From Chionis minor (Eukaryota > Chordata > Aves > Charadriiformes > Chionididae): a stretch of 64,000 nt of DNA. A model generated the notes under the pieces. That model saw only the letters and a program-made list of their open reading frames with translations. It had not been told where the DNA came from and did no database searches. Positions 1-10,664 of this stretch are shown piece by piece. Where the stretch lies: positions 603,687 through 667,686 of the forward strand of contig VZSF01006823.1 of NCBI GenBank assembly GCA_013398295.1, written 5' to 3'. The stretch's first letter is position 1; the number at the start of each line of letters is the position of its first letter. The position numbers were made by a program, and so were the translations under genes.

Positions 1-16
1 CTGAAGCATTTCAGAT

Positions 17-37
17 GGGGGGGGTGGGGGGGAGGGG
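17..37 (+). repeat. G-rich tract, possible G-quadruplex
   Basis: Three long G runs (8, 7 and 4) are separated by single T and A bases. The 8-base run can supply two G3 tracts, so a four-tract quadruplex is possible. Formation in the cell is inference. Confidence 0.5.
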
Positions 38-295
38 AGCAAAACCCCAAAGCAATTAAAAACAAACAAAAAATCCATAAGGACCTTCTTATGCATATTT
101 TTAGCGGGAGTTCTGCTTTTCTAACTGTATCTCCTGTCTAACAAACTATATGATTTCTGCTATAAGTATTTTCTCTTTTTTCTAATGAATACCTAATAGA
201 ATGACCCTTGCCTCACTTGGGTTTTCTTCCATGCCCATGAATGCTTACAGTCATTCAGAAACAGAAGACTAGAGCACCTTAACAGTGGAAAACAA

Positions 296-323
296 AAGAA
301 AAAAAAAGGGGGGGGGGGGGGGG
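296..323 (+). repeat. Poly-A/poly-G homopolymer block
   Basis: A run of A directly precedes 16 consecutive G (308-323). Such runs are often mis-sized by sequencing, and an N follows at 350. Confidence 0.8.
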
Positions 324-921
324 TTAAGGGAAAAAATAAGGCTATAAAANGATGATTCATGCACTATCTAACTGTTTCTCGTGTTCAGATGCCAGTCAGG
401 ACACATTGGAGATAGTTCTCAGCAGCTTCCCGAGCTTTTAGCCATCATATCTTCAGGGCTTAATCCACTTTTCTCATTCAACAACAACTAACTGGTGATC
501 GTGTGTTAATAATGCAGCTCTGTGCATGACCTCTGCAGGTTTTCCATCTTTAACGGTTCCAGCAGGAAAAGCTTCTTGAACTGAGATCATCTTCTGTAAC
601 TGAGAGCATCTTCTCCTGCCATTTCTCAGTGCAGAGGCGGGTGCCTTTGCCAAAGCAGCAGGTTTCACAGGAAGACAAGGCAACGGTGAAATACCGCATC
701 TCACCAAGGACACAAAGGCCTCCAGTGGAGGATTAGCAAAAACCCAACAGCCAGAGGTAGTTAATTATCTGAGGGAGATGATGTCCTTTGTGTCAGCTGA
801 GAGGAGACTAGTAGCACTTGAAGCGCTATTGCACAAGGAGACATGGAGACAAGGACACACGAAGAGATTACCAACAGCCCTGTGTGCAAGGCAGTGCCAT
901 AGTTGGAACACATGCCTGGTG

Positions 922-947
922 CACACACACACACACACGCGCACACA
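922..947 (+). repeat. (CA)n microsatellite with CGCG interruption
   Basis: A perfect CA run is interrupted by CGCG and then resumes. Length variation between individuals would be expected. Confidence 0.85.
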
Positions 948-1040
948 TTCAGAAGGCTGGTTGCTCCTGCAGGACCAAGCACTGCACGCCTGAACTGTAG
1001 CAGAATTTATCACTGCTGACCAGCCAGGAGAGGAAGCCTA

Positions 1041-1483
1041 CAGAATCATAGAATGGTCTGGATTGGAAGGGACCTTAAAGATCGTCTAGTTCCAACTTCC
1101 CTGCTGCGGGCAAGGGCACCTCCTACTAGACCAGATTACTCAAAGCATCATCCAACCTGGCCTTGAACACCTCCAGGGATGGGGCAGCCACAGCTTCTCT
1201 GGGCAACCTCTTCCAGTGCCTCACCACCCTCGTGGTGAAAAATTTCTTCTTGAGATCTAATCTAAACTTCACCTCTTCCAGTTTGAAGCCATTACCCCTC
1301 ATCCTATCACTACATTCCCTTGTAAAAAGTTCCTCTCCAGCTTTCTTGTAGGCTCCTTCAGACACCGGAAGGCTGCTATAAGGTCTCTCCAGAGCCTTCT
1401 CTTCTCCAGGCTCAACATCCCCAGCTCTCCCAGCCCGTCTTCATAGCAGAGATGCTCTAACCCTCTGATTGTATTGCCACAGA
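1041..1483 (-). mobile_element. CR1 LINE, 5'-truncated 3' end
   Basis: This is the reverse complement of a bird CR1 retrotransposon 3' end. The + strand begins with the tail signature AGAATCATAGAATGG and continues through the 3' UTR into ORF2. On the minus strand, 1126-1365 still reads as the ORF2 C-terminus, with residues such as RGNGFKLEE, RHWKRLPREAV and PSLEVFKARLDDALSNLV, which are hallmarks of the CR1 reverse-transcriptase ORF end. The 5' part is missing, as usual for CR1, and the copy is non-autonomous. The right boundary is approximate. Confidence 0.95.
1126..1365 (-). pseudogene. CR1 ORF2 C-terminal remnant
   Basis: About 79 residues stay open and match the end of the CR1 ORF2 polyprotein (endonuclease plus reverse transcriptase). 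Only the region beyond the catalytic RT core is present, so no enzyme activity is possible. It is an inactive part of the surrounding CR1 insertion, not a host gene. Confidence 0.85.
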
Positions 1484-1924
1484 GTTCCTATTTTTGGAGC
1501 TCCCTCCATTTTTAATGGTCTGAGAGTAGGAAAGCCCACACAGAAAAAAAAAGTCTGAATGGATGACCTTTACTTTTTTCAGCACAGCCACTTTATCAGG
1601 TTGGAAGACGAGACTACCTAGACTACTAACAAGAAAAAAGCATGTTAGAAACACGGGAAGGGGAAAAAGAGAAAGGTGCTCCACTCACCAATGTTATTTG
1701 CTTACATTCCCCTTCTCCGCCTCCTTGAAACTAACTTTACATGAAAACTGTGCAGGTTTGCCCGGAGAGGAGGAGACATCATGCACCTTGGAGCTGAACG
1801 TGTGGTTTAGGAGGCTCCTTGCTGCAGAACGTCTGTGGGTCTCCTGCAGGGCTAAGTGTATCGCACAGGGCGACCGATTTTCGAACTGGTTCAGCATGCC
1901 ATTGCTTGTGCAAAACACGTGTCC
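1484..1924. other. Non-coding, nothing recognised
   Basis: Open frames occur on both strands (1563-1943 plus, 1694-2062 minus), but neither resembles a known protein. Confidence 0.6.
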
Positions 1925-2270
1925 AGCCACCAGGCTTGCATAAATTGGCTGTAAATAGTTAATTAAATGCATTTGTACCCCACCACCTGATTTGCATGCA
2001 GAATTGTCAAAACAGCGTGCTAAGATTAGACACAATGTACTCCCCGAACACAATTGTACCACTGAAACAGTCTGAAAATCTGGCGCATTGAGTTAAATTT
2101 TCACATTGTGCCTTCTTGTGTAATAACAATAATCTCCTCTGCCTTGGAGTATAATCGCAATAAAGAGCTTTTTGTGATTCATTCAGTGTTTATTCACTCA
2201 GTAAACAGCCCTTTATTGCTTTTTATACTACAAAGCAAATGAGATTATTGCTTAAATTGTCCGGTAGCGA
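1925..2270. promoter_or_regulatory. Candidate conserved regulatory element (octamer, SOX, homeodomain motifs)
   Basis: An AT-rich, repeat-free block is dense in recognisable motifs. It contains TTAATTAAATGCATTT around 1959-1974, a perfect octamer ATTTGCAT at 1990-1997, and SOX-type ACAAT/ATTGT cores at about 2032, 2050, 2104 and 2125. The motifs are seen directly. That the block is a conserved enhancer is inference, since no second genome was available. Confidence 0.35.
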
Positions 2271-3685
2271 CTAGCTTCTGTCCTCTGGCTTGCTTGTTCA
2301 GTTTGTTTTTGTGTTGTGGTTTTGGAAAAGAAAACTTGTTTAAAATTAGCTCCCCAATAAATCACAGTAACAATGAAGTGAGAGTTTCTGCAGTGTGACA
2401 GATTTGTAGCTTTTTATGTTTGTAATGATGATGATATGTTTTCTAGCTTAGTTATTCCCTTCTGCCTTTATTCTCCCAAACTCTGAAGTCTGCTGCAGTG
2501 AAGAAAACCCTAAGATGCTGGAAGGGGGAACTTGGATGGCACAGCTGCCTCTGCGGTATTCCCAGGATGGAAAAGTGCAGGAAAGAAGCAAAGAAAGTAA
2601 ACAGGCAGGAGTCAGATGCTCAGAGTCAAGAGGCATCAACTCCAGTTCACGTCCTATCCTGCTCCTAAAAGCTTGAGTGATTTCCTTTACTCACAGATGC
2701 CTATACAATAAGGTTGGTGATGTTATCTCCTTTGCAAAGTGTCCCAAGGTGTTTGGATGGTTAGCAATAAACCTTTTGGTTTGTTATTCAGTGACTCTCC
2801 CAGTAGTTCCTCAGAGAAGCTGTGAGGACGTATGGAGTAGCTCTGCAGGCCGCAAAATAGGACTGGGAACAGTGTAGTGATCGCCATGGAGAAGAGCAAG
2901 TCTGCTGTAGCCAACATTTGTTCATTCACTCCTTTCCTGAGTCTGCAAATGGAGCGGCCCATAATTATTCCTCATAACGAGGCCAAGTGGTGTATTCACA
3001 AAGAGAACGGGAAAGACTATTTCTCTCTTTCAGGCAGTAACATGTAGATGGCATTTCTTACTTCAGTCCTGCCAGCTTTCAGATGTTAGCAAAGCATTTC
3101 ACTGATAATTATTGATCTTCTGTATTTATAGAACGCTAGGACCTAGTACAATTCAATATTCAGGAGATGCCAATTTTCTATGAATACCTGAGAATGACTT
3201 GGTCATTTTCCATTTCTGTAATTGCTTCTGTATTGCTGGGGCATGAATTGCATTCTTTAAAATCCACCTAGAAATGGAACATGGGCGAGGAAACTGCCTG
3301 AATTTCTTCTTACTGAAGCCAGGCATGTTGTTTTCAATTTGGGCACTTCAAGTATTAATGTCCGACTTCCTTTACTTACATCTAGTGGCAGCTTCCACAC
3401 TCAAAAGGATACCTTAAATTAATTGATCAAGAATTGCAAATTGGGGATCTCAACCTGTTAAATATGCAACTGGGTCCGTATTTTCTCTGATGGACTCTGT
3501 ATTTTCTATGGGAATCTTTGCATTTAGCTAGTCTTGACAGCTTTTGAGTGAGCATATTTCTGCTTTGGGTAATAGCGTTTCCTAGATTTAGTTCTTTTTC
3601 CTCTTCTGTCTTGTTACACTCAATTGTCATATTAGTTTACAGCGCCTATTTCTCACCCTAACCTAGGCAGTGACACGGTCCTTGA
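2271..3685. other. Non-coding, nothing recognised
   Basis: Mixed-composition sequence with only short chance frames on both strands and no repeat family I can identify. Confidence 0.6.
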
Positions 3686-3760
3686 ACAGAGCAGGTCAAG
3701 TCCCAGCTCCACTGAAGTCCCCAGCAAAACCTCAGCCCACTGGCACCAGAAATGAGATGG
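3686..3760. repeat. Possible ancient amniote foldback-repeat fragment
   Basis: The text CCCAGCTCCACTGAAGTC followed by CAGCAAAAC and then CAGCCCACTGG resembles the widespread old amniote repeats built around 'CCACTGAAGTCAATGG'. The copy is diverged and its boundaries are uncertain. Confidence 0.35.
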
Positions 3761-4877
3761 GACATCCCCATTGCCTTGGGCTTGCGTGATGGTTGCACAT
3801 CTCAGAGCCGAAGGACCTGATCTGGTTGTTCCCAGGATAAAACTGACATGTGAGCCCATACCTACTGTACGCCTGACCTTGCTCCCTGGGCTGACTGGGT
3901 AGCCTACGTGCAGCAGAGGTTGATCTCGCTGATCATACGAATATCTCCCAGTACTGGAAAGCGAGAGCGCGGCCTGGAGTACCATGATATCACAGTTTTG
4001 ACAGCAAAAACCTCCAGGGGCTCCTCTTTGGGATGCAACAGTATAAAAGCTATCCTGACCCTGGACAAAACAAAAAAATCTTTAAGCGACCCATATTTCT
4101 TTGCTGCTAAAATAACCATTAATTGTCAACCACTGCATAACATCATCTGCATGTATATTAAAAGGGAGATTTCCAAGTCAGTACTGACAGCAAAGCAGTG
4201 TCTTCCTTTTGGGAGCGAGAGGCAGGTGGACATCAAACTGTCAGGGAGGCTGTTGGACATCTCCTCTCAGTTCATCTCACGCCAGTGGCTGTTGTGGAGG
4301 TGACGGCCTGGAGCAATGCTCTGTGCTTTCCAAGCCTGCACTGAAAGTGCACTGGAAATAACCCGCTCCCTTGCAGGCGGTGTGGGCATCGCCCCCGCCT
4401 CCCCCTGCCTGCAGCAAGAAGATTCCCTATGGGACTTCTGCCAGTTCTGGAACTGGCTCCTGTGTGGATGTGACATGTTTGGTTTCACTGCGTAGGAACA
4501 CCCCCTGCTTCGGAGTTTCCATGCATAAGAAACTCGCAAAGTGCATGGCCTCATCTATGATTAGATTTTCGTTTCACAGGACAACAGTGATTTATGAAGC
4601 ATATTTTCACGTGGTAACCAGAAAAAGTTTCCATTTAATGATTGGACAGTGTACTTTCCTTTATCAAACCTGCTTGAAGACCTTTTATTGTTTTAAGAAC
4701 GCATTCTCACAAGAGATTTGTTGCCTTAACCACATTTCATTTTAAAGGGGCTCTGCTCTGGTTTGCTGAAGCTTTCAGGTTGCTGGCTGAAGCGTGCGGT
4801 TTGTTGGAACAAGGTGAGGAAACATGAGCCGATGGTCAACATGCCGAGCAGGAACTTACAACTGTTTCTTCAATTAC
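3761..4877. other. Non-coding, nothing recognised
   Basis: A 131-residue plus-strand frame at 3908-4303 and a 124-residue frame at 4371-4745 show no recognisable domain. I see no repeat or RNA gene. Confidence 0.55.
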
Positions 4878-4962
4878 CAGCCCTGACACTGAGTTTTTGA
4901 GTGCCCTTGAGCAAGTCACTTTGCTTTCATGCGCGTCAGCTCCCCATTCGGAAAAAAAATGG
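4878..4962 (-). mobile_element. Ancient MIR-like SINE fragment
   Basis: The + strand reads CCTGACACTGAG, then GCAAGTCACTTTGC, a degenerate copy of GCCTCAGTTTCCCC, and AAATGG. This is the reverse complement of the MIR/CORE-SINE 3' half ('GTGACTTGCCCAAGGTCACACAG'). The copy is old and diverged. Confidence 0.65.
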
Positions 4963-5092
4963 TCCTTTTCATTTTCCCGTGCAGTCCCTCAGCCAGTTCA
5001 TCTCTTCAGGCTCTTCATCGGAGGCTCTGGTTCTCACTGGGGCTTGCTGGGTGCCTCAGCGTGGTGAGGGTATGCAGTCCTGGCTGTCACAG

Positions 5093-5147
5093 AATATTAA
5101 TTAATCATTCAAATAAATCATGTCAAAGAAATATTAATTAATCATTT
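5093..5147 (+). repeat. Direct duplication of a homeodomain-like AT motif
   Basis: The 17-mer AATATTAATTAATCATT occurs exactly at 5093-5109 and again at 5130-5146, separated by 20 bases. TTAATTAATCA is a homeodomain-type sequence. Function is unknown. Confidence 0.7.
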
Positions 5148-5336
5148 CTCCAGAAAAAAGCTTGCCACAGATGCTATCTGTGGGCCCTCGGTACAGCCGT
5201 GGAGCTGCTGGAAATGCACTGTCTTTTCAAACATGGCCCATGGACATGATTAAAAGAACCACCTCAAATCATCCCAACTTTCTCACTATTAAACAGCAGC
5301 TACAGCTCCTTCTCTTTTTGATTTTCTTTTCTTATT

Positions 5337-5369
5337 CTTTTTTTTTCTTTTTTTTTTNTTTTTTTTTTT
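5337..5369 (+). repeat. T-rich low-complexity tract with unresolved base
   Basis: Almost pure T with occasional C and an N at 5358. The true length is uncertain. Confidence 0.8.
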
Positions 5370-6680
5370 AACCTGGCAGCCTTAGTCAATAAGCCATAAG
5401 CGCCTAGCTAAGAAGAACTGCTGTCATCAGACAAAAAGGCCTCCAAGTCCACATCCCTAACAACCTATTTTAATAACAAGAGCAATAACGGGATTTATTA
5501 TGCATGCGGCTTTCTGCAATCATTTCTGAAGAGAAAATTAGTTTGAAGCCTCAGGCGACAGTTGAACTCTCAGAGGCGCNGGGAAAAAAAGGTGTGATGA
5601 GAAAAGTTATTGGAGCAAGCATGCCGGTAAACTTTATCTGTGACTTGCCCTTGTCCTCCGAAGGGAGAGTGAGGTGACTGGGAGGCCTGACTGGGCTGCC
5701 TTGCCGGGCTGTGGAGCACCGTCCCGCATGGGCTGCTGGTGGCACGGCCCCGGCACCTTGATTTACTGCCCGGGTGGAGCAGCGATAAATTTCAGAGGGG
5801 CTCTGCACCGAGGAGTGAATCTCAGGGCAGCCAGGGAGTTAAAAGGGGTGGAAAAAAAAGGAAAAATTTAAAAAAGACGAGGAGGACCAGGGCTGGGTGT
5901 GCTGCTGGAGGTGGGAGGTGTAAGCATGTTAGGGGCAGGAACAAATCCAGCACTCCCGTAATGTCCTGAGCTGTGCAGGTGTCTGCCCTGGGGACCCGCT
6001 GCCACCACATCCGCACCTGCCCCTTTGCAACCACCGGAAAGCGCCTCTCTTCCCAACCAGCTCCAGGTCCACCTTGAAACCGAGGTTTAGGTACCAGCAG
6101 CAGCCTGCCCTGAGACGCCGGCAGCATCCTCAAAGTCCCTGCGCTCAATGTAGGGAGAGGGGATGAAGTTTAGGAGCAGGAGGAGGATACGGTTCCAATT
6201 CACACCAATGACCCTGGGCTTTTCTCCGACCAAGGGGACGTCAAGTTATAAACCGGCTCCTGGCAGCCACACTGCGTTTCTCCCCGCTTCTGCGCTTGCA
6301 GAGCCTGTGCCCAGACTTCTCCTCACCGGCCCCATGGCACACAGTGGGATTTGGAGGGCCGGAGGTAGGTGGATTTTGGTAGCTGGGATACGCCTAAAAC
6401 CCAGAAATTACTTCCTCAGGACGATGCTGGGAGCTGCTTCCCAAGGGGTACCCCATGCAGCCCAGCGCTGTGCAGGATGGTGTCTGTCTCCATCAGGGAT
6501 CCAGGGAAAAACACACTATTTCAGGGACAAGGCTGGCTTCTCCCCTGCCCCGCAGATGGATTTCCTGACGTAGGGAACCAGCACTGCGGGACTCGGGCGC
6601 TGCAGCCGACCCAGGGCAGGTGCTGCGTTACCAAACTGTCCCCTCTCCCTCCGAACGCCGGGGCAGGGCTGCGTTCCCGG

Positions 6681-6714
6681 GCTCCTTGCTCCCTGCTCCT
6701 TGCTCCTTGCTCCG
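6681..6714 (+). repeat. Heptamer tandem repeat (GCTCCTT)n
   Basis: About five copies of GCTCCTT or close variants lie head to tail in a GC-rich stretch. Confidence 0.8.
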
Positions 6715-7344
6715 CAGTCCCTCCTCACACAAGCCCTGGGTAGAGGAGCTGGACTTGAGGCCAGTCGGCACACAACCATGCCTTCTAAAATAAAAGCAAC
6801 GTTGAAGGAAGTGAGTGTGTTTGCGCCCCTGTGTCCGCGTTCCCATCTGAGAAAGACAAAGCCAATTACTTTTGTGCACGTAGGATTGAGTGCTGTCTGG
6901 TGTTTTTTTCAATTCTTGGGGATTTTCCCCCCCCCCCTTGCTGAGGCAATGCATGAATTTAAATGCTGGAAATAGTGTGGACCCAGCTGACTGAGACCAA
7001 TGATCTCAAACCTGCTATTAGATGCTCCTTGCTTCTTGGGCTCTGGTTTGAGGACACATTCGTTTACTTCGACTCTGGAGTTTGAGGCTGCCCCTTTTGA
7101 ACTATAAGGGGTGGCCAAAGAAAATAATCTGTGGTTATTGTTTAAAAAGTCATCATGCCAGAAAAGTATATGATCACTTAAAGGCAACATCAGAGAGCGG
7201 GGTCTTCTGCTGCCTTCATCCAGGGCCTTGGCTAACCAAATAATTCCATAGTGATATTTATGGCTTGTATATAAAAAAGAAAATGGTCTGAAATCCTGTG
7301 GCTGTTTGGTACCCGCCTCTTTAATGTCTGACTGCTTATTCATT

Positions 7345-7640
7345 CTAAAAAGTGGGCTTTAATAAGACAGTTATTGTATGTTATTTAAATACCAATTGAT
7401 TATTAAAAACATATTTATTTATAACTACAAATTATAAAGTACTTGGGGAAGCGCAGCCAATCAAATCAGTGGACTGCCTGATGAACATCCTTTTCTAACC
7501 CCATCTTTTTATATATAGAAAAGAGGTTGACTTATGCAGCGGGAATAAAACTAACTTCACTGCCTTTATGGGTCATTTCTTTCTTTGATGAATACTTGTA
7601 ACTCCCTTTAACGGTAATAGGACCTTTGCTTTCCAACTGA
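7345..7640. promoter_or_regulatory. Candidate conserved AT-rich regulatory element
   Basis: A repeat-free AT-rich block with homeodomain-like sites: CAATTGATTAT at 7393-7403, TTTATAAC at 7418-7425 (CDX/posterior-HOX-like) and ATTATAAAG at 7431-7439. A TTTTTATATATAG tract lies near 7507. Conservation is inferred from texture only. Confidence 0.3.
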
Positions 7641-7784
7641 GCAGAAAATAAACAGACCTCACTGTAGGGGCTCAATTGCCTTTTGGGGGGCTCTGAGCAA
7701 GGTTAAGCAGAGGCGGATGAAATGTTCTCCGCTTTAGTAAAGCACGCCTAAAATATTCCTGAATAAGATCGGCTTTCCCAGTTT

Positions 7785-7905
7785 TCCCGACACGCGCTGC
7801 CCAGAGGGTCCCGCCGGTTGCGCTGATGCCTGTCAGCGAAGCGACACGTCGTCCCCGTGAGTCAAAGCCCGTTCGGCAGCGGCAGAGTCCCGCTCCCCGG
7901 TAGTC
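7785..7905. promoter_or_regulatory. Compact CpG cluster
   Basis: I count 16 CpG in about 120 bases, far denser than the flanks, which are CpG-poor and AT-rich. It includes several CCCG and GCG words. It could be a small orphan CpG island, an alternative promoter or an old methylation-free enhancer. No clear exon or TATA box follows. Confidence 0.45.
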
Positions 7906-10626
7906 ACACCAGAAGGCTGCACTGATAATGAACAAATCTTCGCTAGACGTTTTTCACAGCAGTCTTTTAAGGTTTCTCTCTCTTTCTCTTACACACGCAT
8001 TCCTGGTCTTCTTTGGTGGCTTTGCATTGGAGCAAACAGACATGATGAAAGCTGGAGGAAATGAGGAATGCTCATCCCATCTTTCCCTTCCCTTTTGGTT
8101 TGGGGCTTTTTTCCCCCCCATGTTGTTTTAACCTCCCCCACCCCCCCGTGCTTAAATTATATGATTAATGAAAGCTTAGGGGGGGAAAAAAATGGTAGCT
8201 CTTTCCCAACTCCTTTTCCAAATGCAAAGTGCAGCTGCTGTTGCAGATACGGGTTCCGCGACTCCAACAAGCTTTCACAGCACAGCAGGCCTGACTCGCA
8301 GCCAAAAAAGAGAAAATCTGATATGGTATTTATGTCTCTATTTAAGGAAATCAACCCAAAACAAGGTGGTAGCTGAAAAAGAAGACAATAGAGAGGGGAG
8401 AGGAAACTTGTTATTTAAGAAAAAAAGAAATAGAGGAAGCCTATTAAGGCAGGCGCCCAAATAAATGACAAACACTTTGAAGTCGTGTATCCTGGTGGCT
8501 TTATGAATTAGCTTTGCAAAGAAAATGACTCGCTTTGCCTCTGTGAGGCTTGTTAACGTCTGAGGGTTACACACTGAGGTGTCATATCACCAGTAGGTAG
8601 CAAGCGGCATGACTGCCCTGAAATCAATGTAACTACATCCATTTATACAAGAGCCAAGTCCAGGAAAAACAGACACTTCCCAGGGTGATGTGTTGAAGTC
8701 AGGGAAAGCACCAGACCCTACTGCACCAACGTGCTTTTCTTTCCACAGCTCTCTTTTTAACCTAAGTGTTCTTTTAACTTATTGATGTTATTTTCTAAAA
8801 TGTATTTTGATTCACTATTACATATTATTTGCAACTAACAGATGTGTTGATTCAATCTCTGTTTTGTCTTTTCCCTTTTTAGTGTAGCAAAAAAAAAATC
8901 TTTAAAAAGATTGTCATATTTCAATAGCCATCTTGCTTTGGCTGAAAGAAAATACTTCTGTTTATTAATTAAGAGGAATTTGCTTACATTAGTTCCACTG
9001 AACAAACACTTTGTTTTGCCACATGAGGCCAAATACTTTGAATTTTCATTTGCTACGAGGTGAAGCCCTGCTGCTGCTGAAGTGAATGCCGTATAACTCA
9101 GAGCAAAGGCAATAGTGGGCCAAATCTTGCGGATTTTACAGACACCTCTGTAACCCTCCAAGTATTTCTAAAATACCCATTCACACCACCATCTGAACTC
9201 CGGATGAATCATTTATTATGAATACGTGGCCTGTTAAGCCTCCTTTTCTCTGCCCACAGTTAGTGAAAAAAATCTGTTGTCTTCTTTGCGGTTTGCTCAA
9301 AATTTCATGCCAACAAATTTCAAGTCTGGCCAGAAAAAGATTTTTTTTCCAAGTTGTTGGCGTTTATAAAGCATAAGATGAAGTTGGTAGTATAGATCTT
9401 TCCTGTAATTTCCCAGCTGTGCCGCTGCACTGAAGCGCTACAAGGAGGGCTCTGAGGAGCGCGCTGTGGAGCTCTCGTGGCAGGGCTGAACTTTTTTTGG
9501 AGTGAGAGGAGCCACAGTATCTCAACACAAAATCTAGTCCAAACATCAGCTCGGGATTTTCCCCTACAATGAAGAGAAAGTGTTTTCTGCCCAAGTCCGC
9601 GATGATTTGATTGCTTTTGTCCTCATTTTGCTGAGAGAGGCTGGTGTAAGAATGGGCTGGAGCACAGGCTGGCTGATCATCGTGCTAGCAATGCGACAGC
9701 TTTAACAGAGCCCCAGGAAAAAAAAAAAGAAATTTCAGATCACGCCAGGAAGCAGAGCCTTAGTTTCAGCAGGTCTGCTGCTCGTGAAAGACAAGCTCCT
9801 GGTTTGAACAGGATTTGGACCTTGACCCAGCCCCCTGCATCCAGCCAGGCTGAGCTTCAGCGCTGGAAGAGGGCAGGATTTGGAGCTGGATCTGGATTTT
9901 ATAACTCTGGTTTAACTTCAGGCTTGCGTGTGAAAAAGGGTCTGGACTGATTTATATCGTACCTCTGTGAGTCTCAGTGTTGCGTTGCGGGGGTTCTGCA
10001 CAGGCACATTGTGCTCAGCCAGTTGATGCTCCAGCTGGTTTGTGGTCCAGGCAAAGCCACCTGCCTGCCAGGGCAGACATTCGGATGTGCGTTTTTGGAC
10101 AACTAACCCTCACTTAAATACCATTTACACTTACTAATGACATCACAGTGACATCCGGTACAGTAACTCTGGAGGATTATGTGAAGTGAAGGGTGAAATA
10201 ACCTCACCAAAAGGCAAACGCTGAAGCGTTCCCATTTGTGTATTGAACGTTCCTGTAGGCTCTGTACTTGCTTTTTTCAGACAATGCTTTCTTGGCTGGC
10301 TGGATTATTGTATATCACCTCTCTAACCTGCTGTATTAATTTCCATTGACTGTGAAAAGAACTTGTCAAATAAGGGGGGAAAGGCAGGGGGAGTCTTTTA
10401 ATCCATAAGGCCCAGTTCTTAAAAGCACCTTGTTGTGCAGTAGCTGCACACCAGTGAAGAATTTGTCAAGAATACAGGGCTGCTGCTAATTGTCTGAATA
10501 AATTACAGCTTTGGAGCCTGGAAGCCACAAATCATGTCATTGTAGCACTAAGCCTTTCCTTTATGGAACTGGTCTTTTAGAACCTGGAAAAAAACTTTTT
10601 TAGAAGACTGCCCTGCGGGAAAACTT
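7906..10626. other. Non-coding, nothing recognised
   Basis: AT-rich to about 9.4 kb, then more balanced. Short C and A runs occur, such as C near 8115 and A near 9720. No gene, repeat family or RNA was identified. Confidence 0.6.
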
Positions 10627-10663
<37 letters not shown>

Positions 10664-10664
10664 A
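10627..10664 (+). repeat. (GA)n microsatellite
   Basis: Thirty-eight bases of almost perfect AG repeat with one AAAG interruption. It causes a serine/leucine-rich artefact frame on the minus strand. Confidence 0.9.

Larger units (their letters stand above)
1..1040. other. Non-coding, low-complexity left end
   Basis: No gene is recognised here. The stretch holds a G-rich tract at 17-37 (G8-T-G7-A-G4, able in principle to form a G-quadruplex), a run of A followed by 16 G at 308-323, an unresolved base at 350, and a CA dinucleotide repeat at 922-947. Short open frames over the CA repeat are low-complexity artefacts. Confidence 0.7.
4963..7344. other. Non-coding with low-complexity tracts
   Basis: It contains a direct duplication of AATATTAATTAATCATT at 5093-5109 and 5130-5146, a T-rich tract with an N near 5337-5370, another N at 5580, a heptamer tandem repeat at 6681-6714, and a run of 11 C at 6927-6937. 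GC content rises between about 5.6 and 6.8 kb. Open frames there overlap on both strands and are not recognised. Confidence 0.6.

Noticed and set aside
761..1013. Cysteine/valine- and histidine/threonine-rich frames
   Set aside because: They are translations of the CA microsatellite at 922-947.
1563..2062. Overlapping open frames of 126 and 122 codons on opposite strands
   Set aside because: No domain or codon pattern is evident; frames open on both strands point to stop-poor DNA.
7506..7520. TTTTTATATATAG as a TATA box or MEF2 site
   Set aside because: No initiator, exon or CpG context lies at the right distance, and AT-rich DNA gives such words often.
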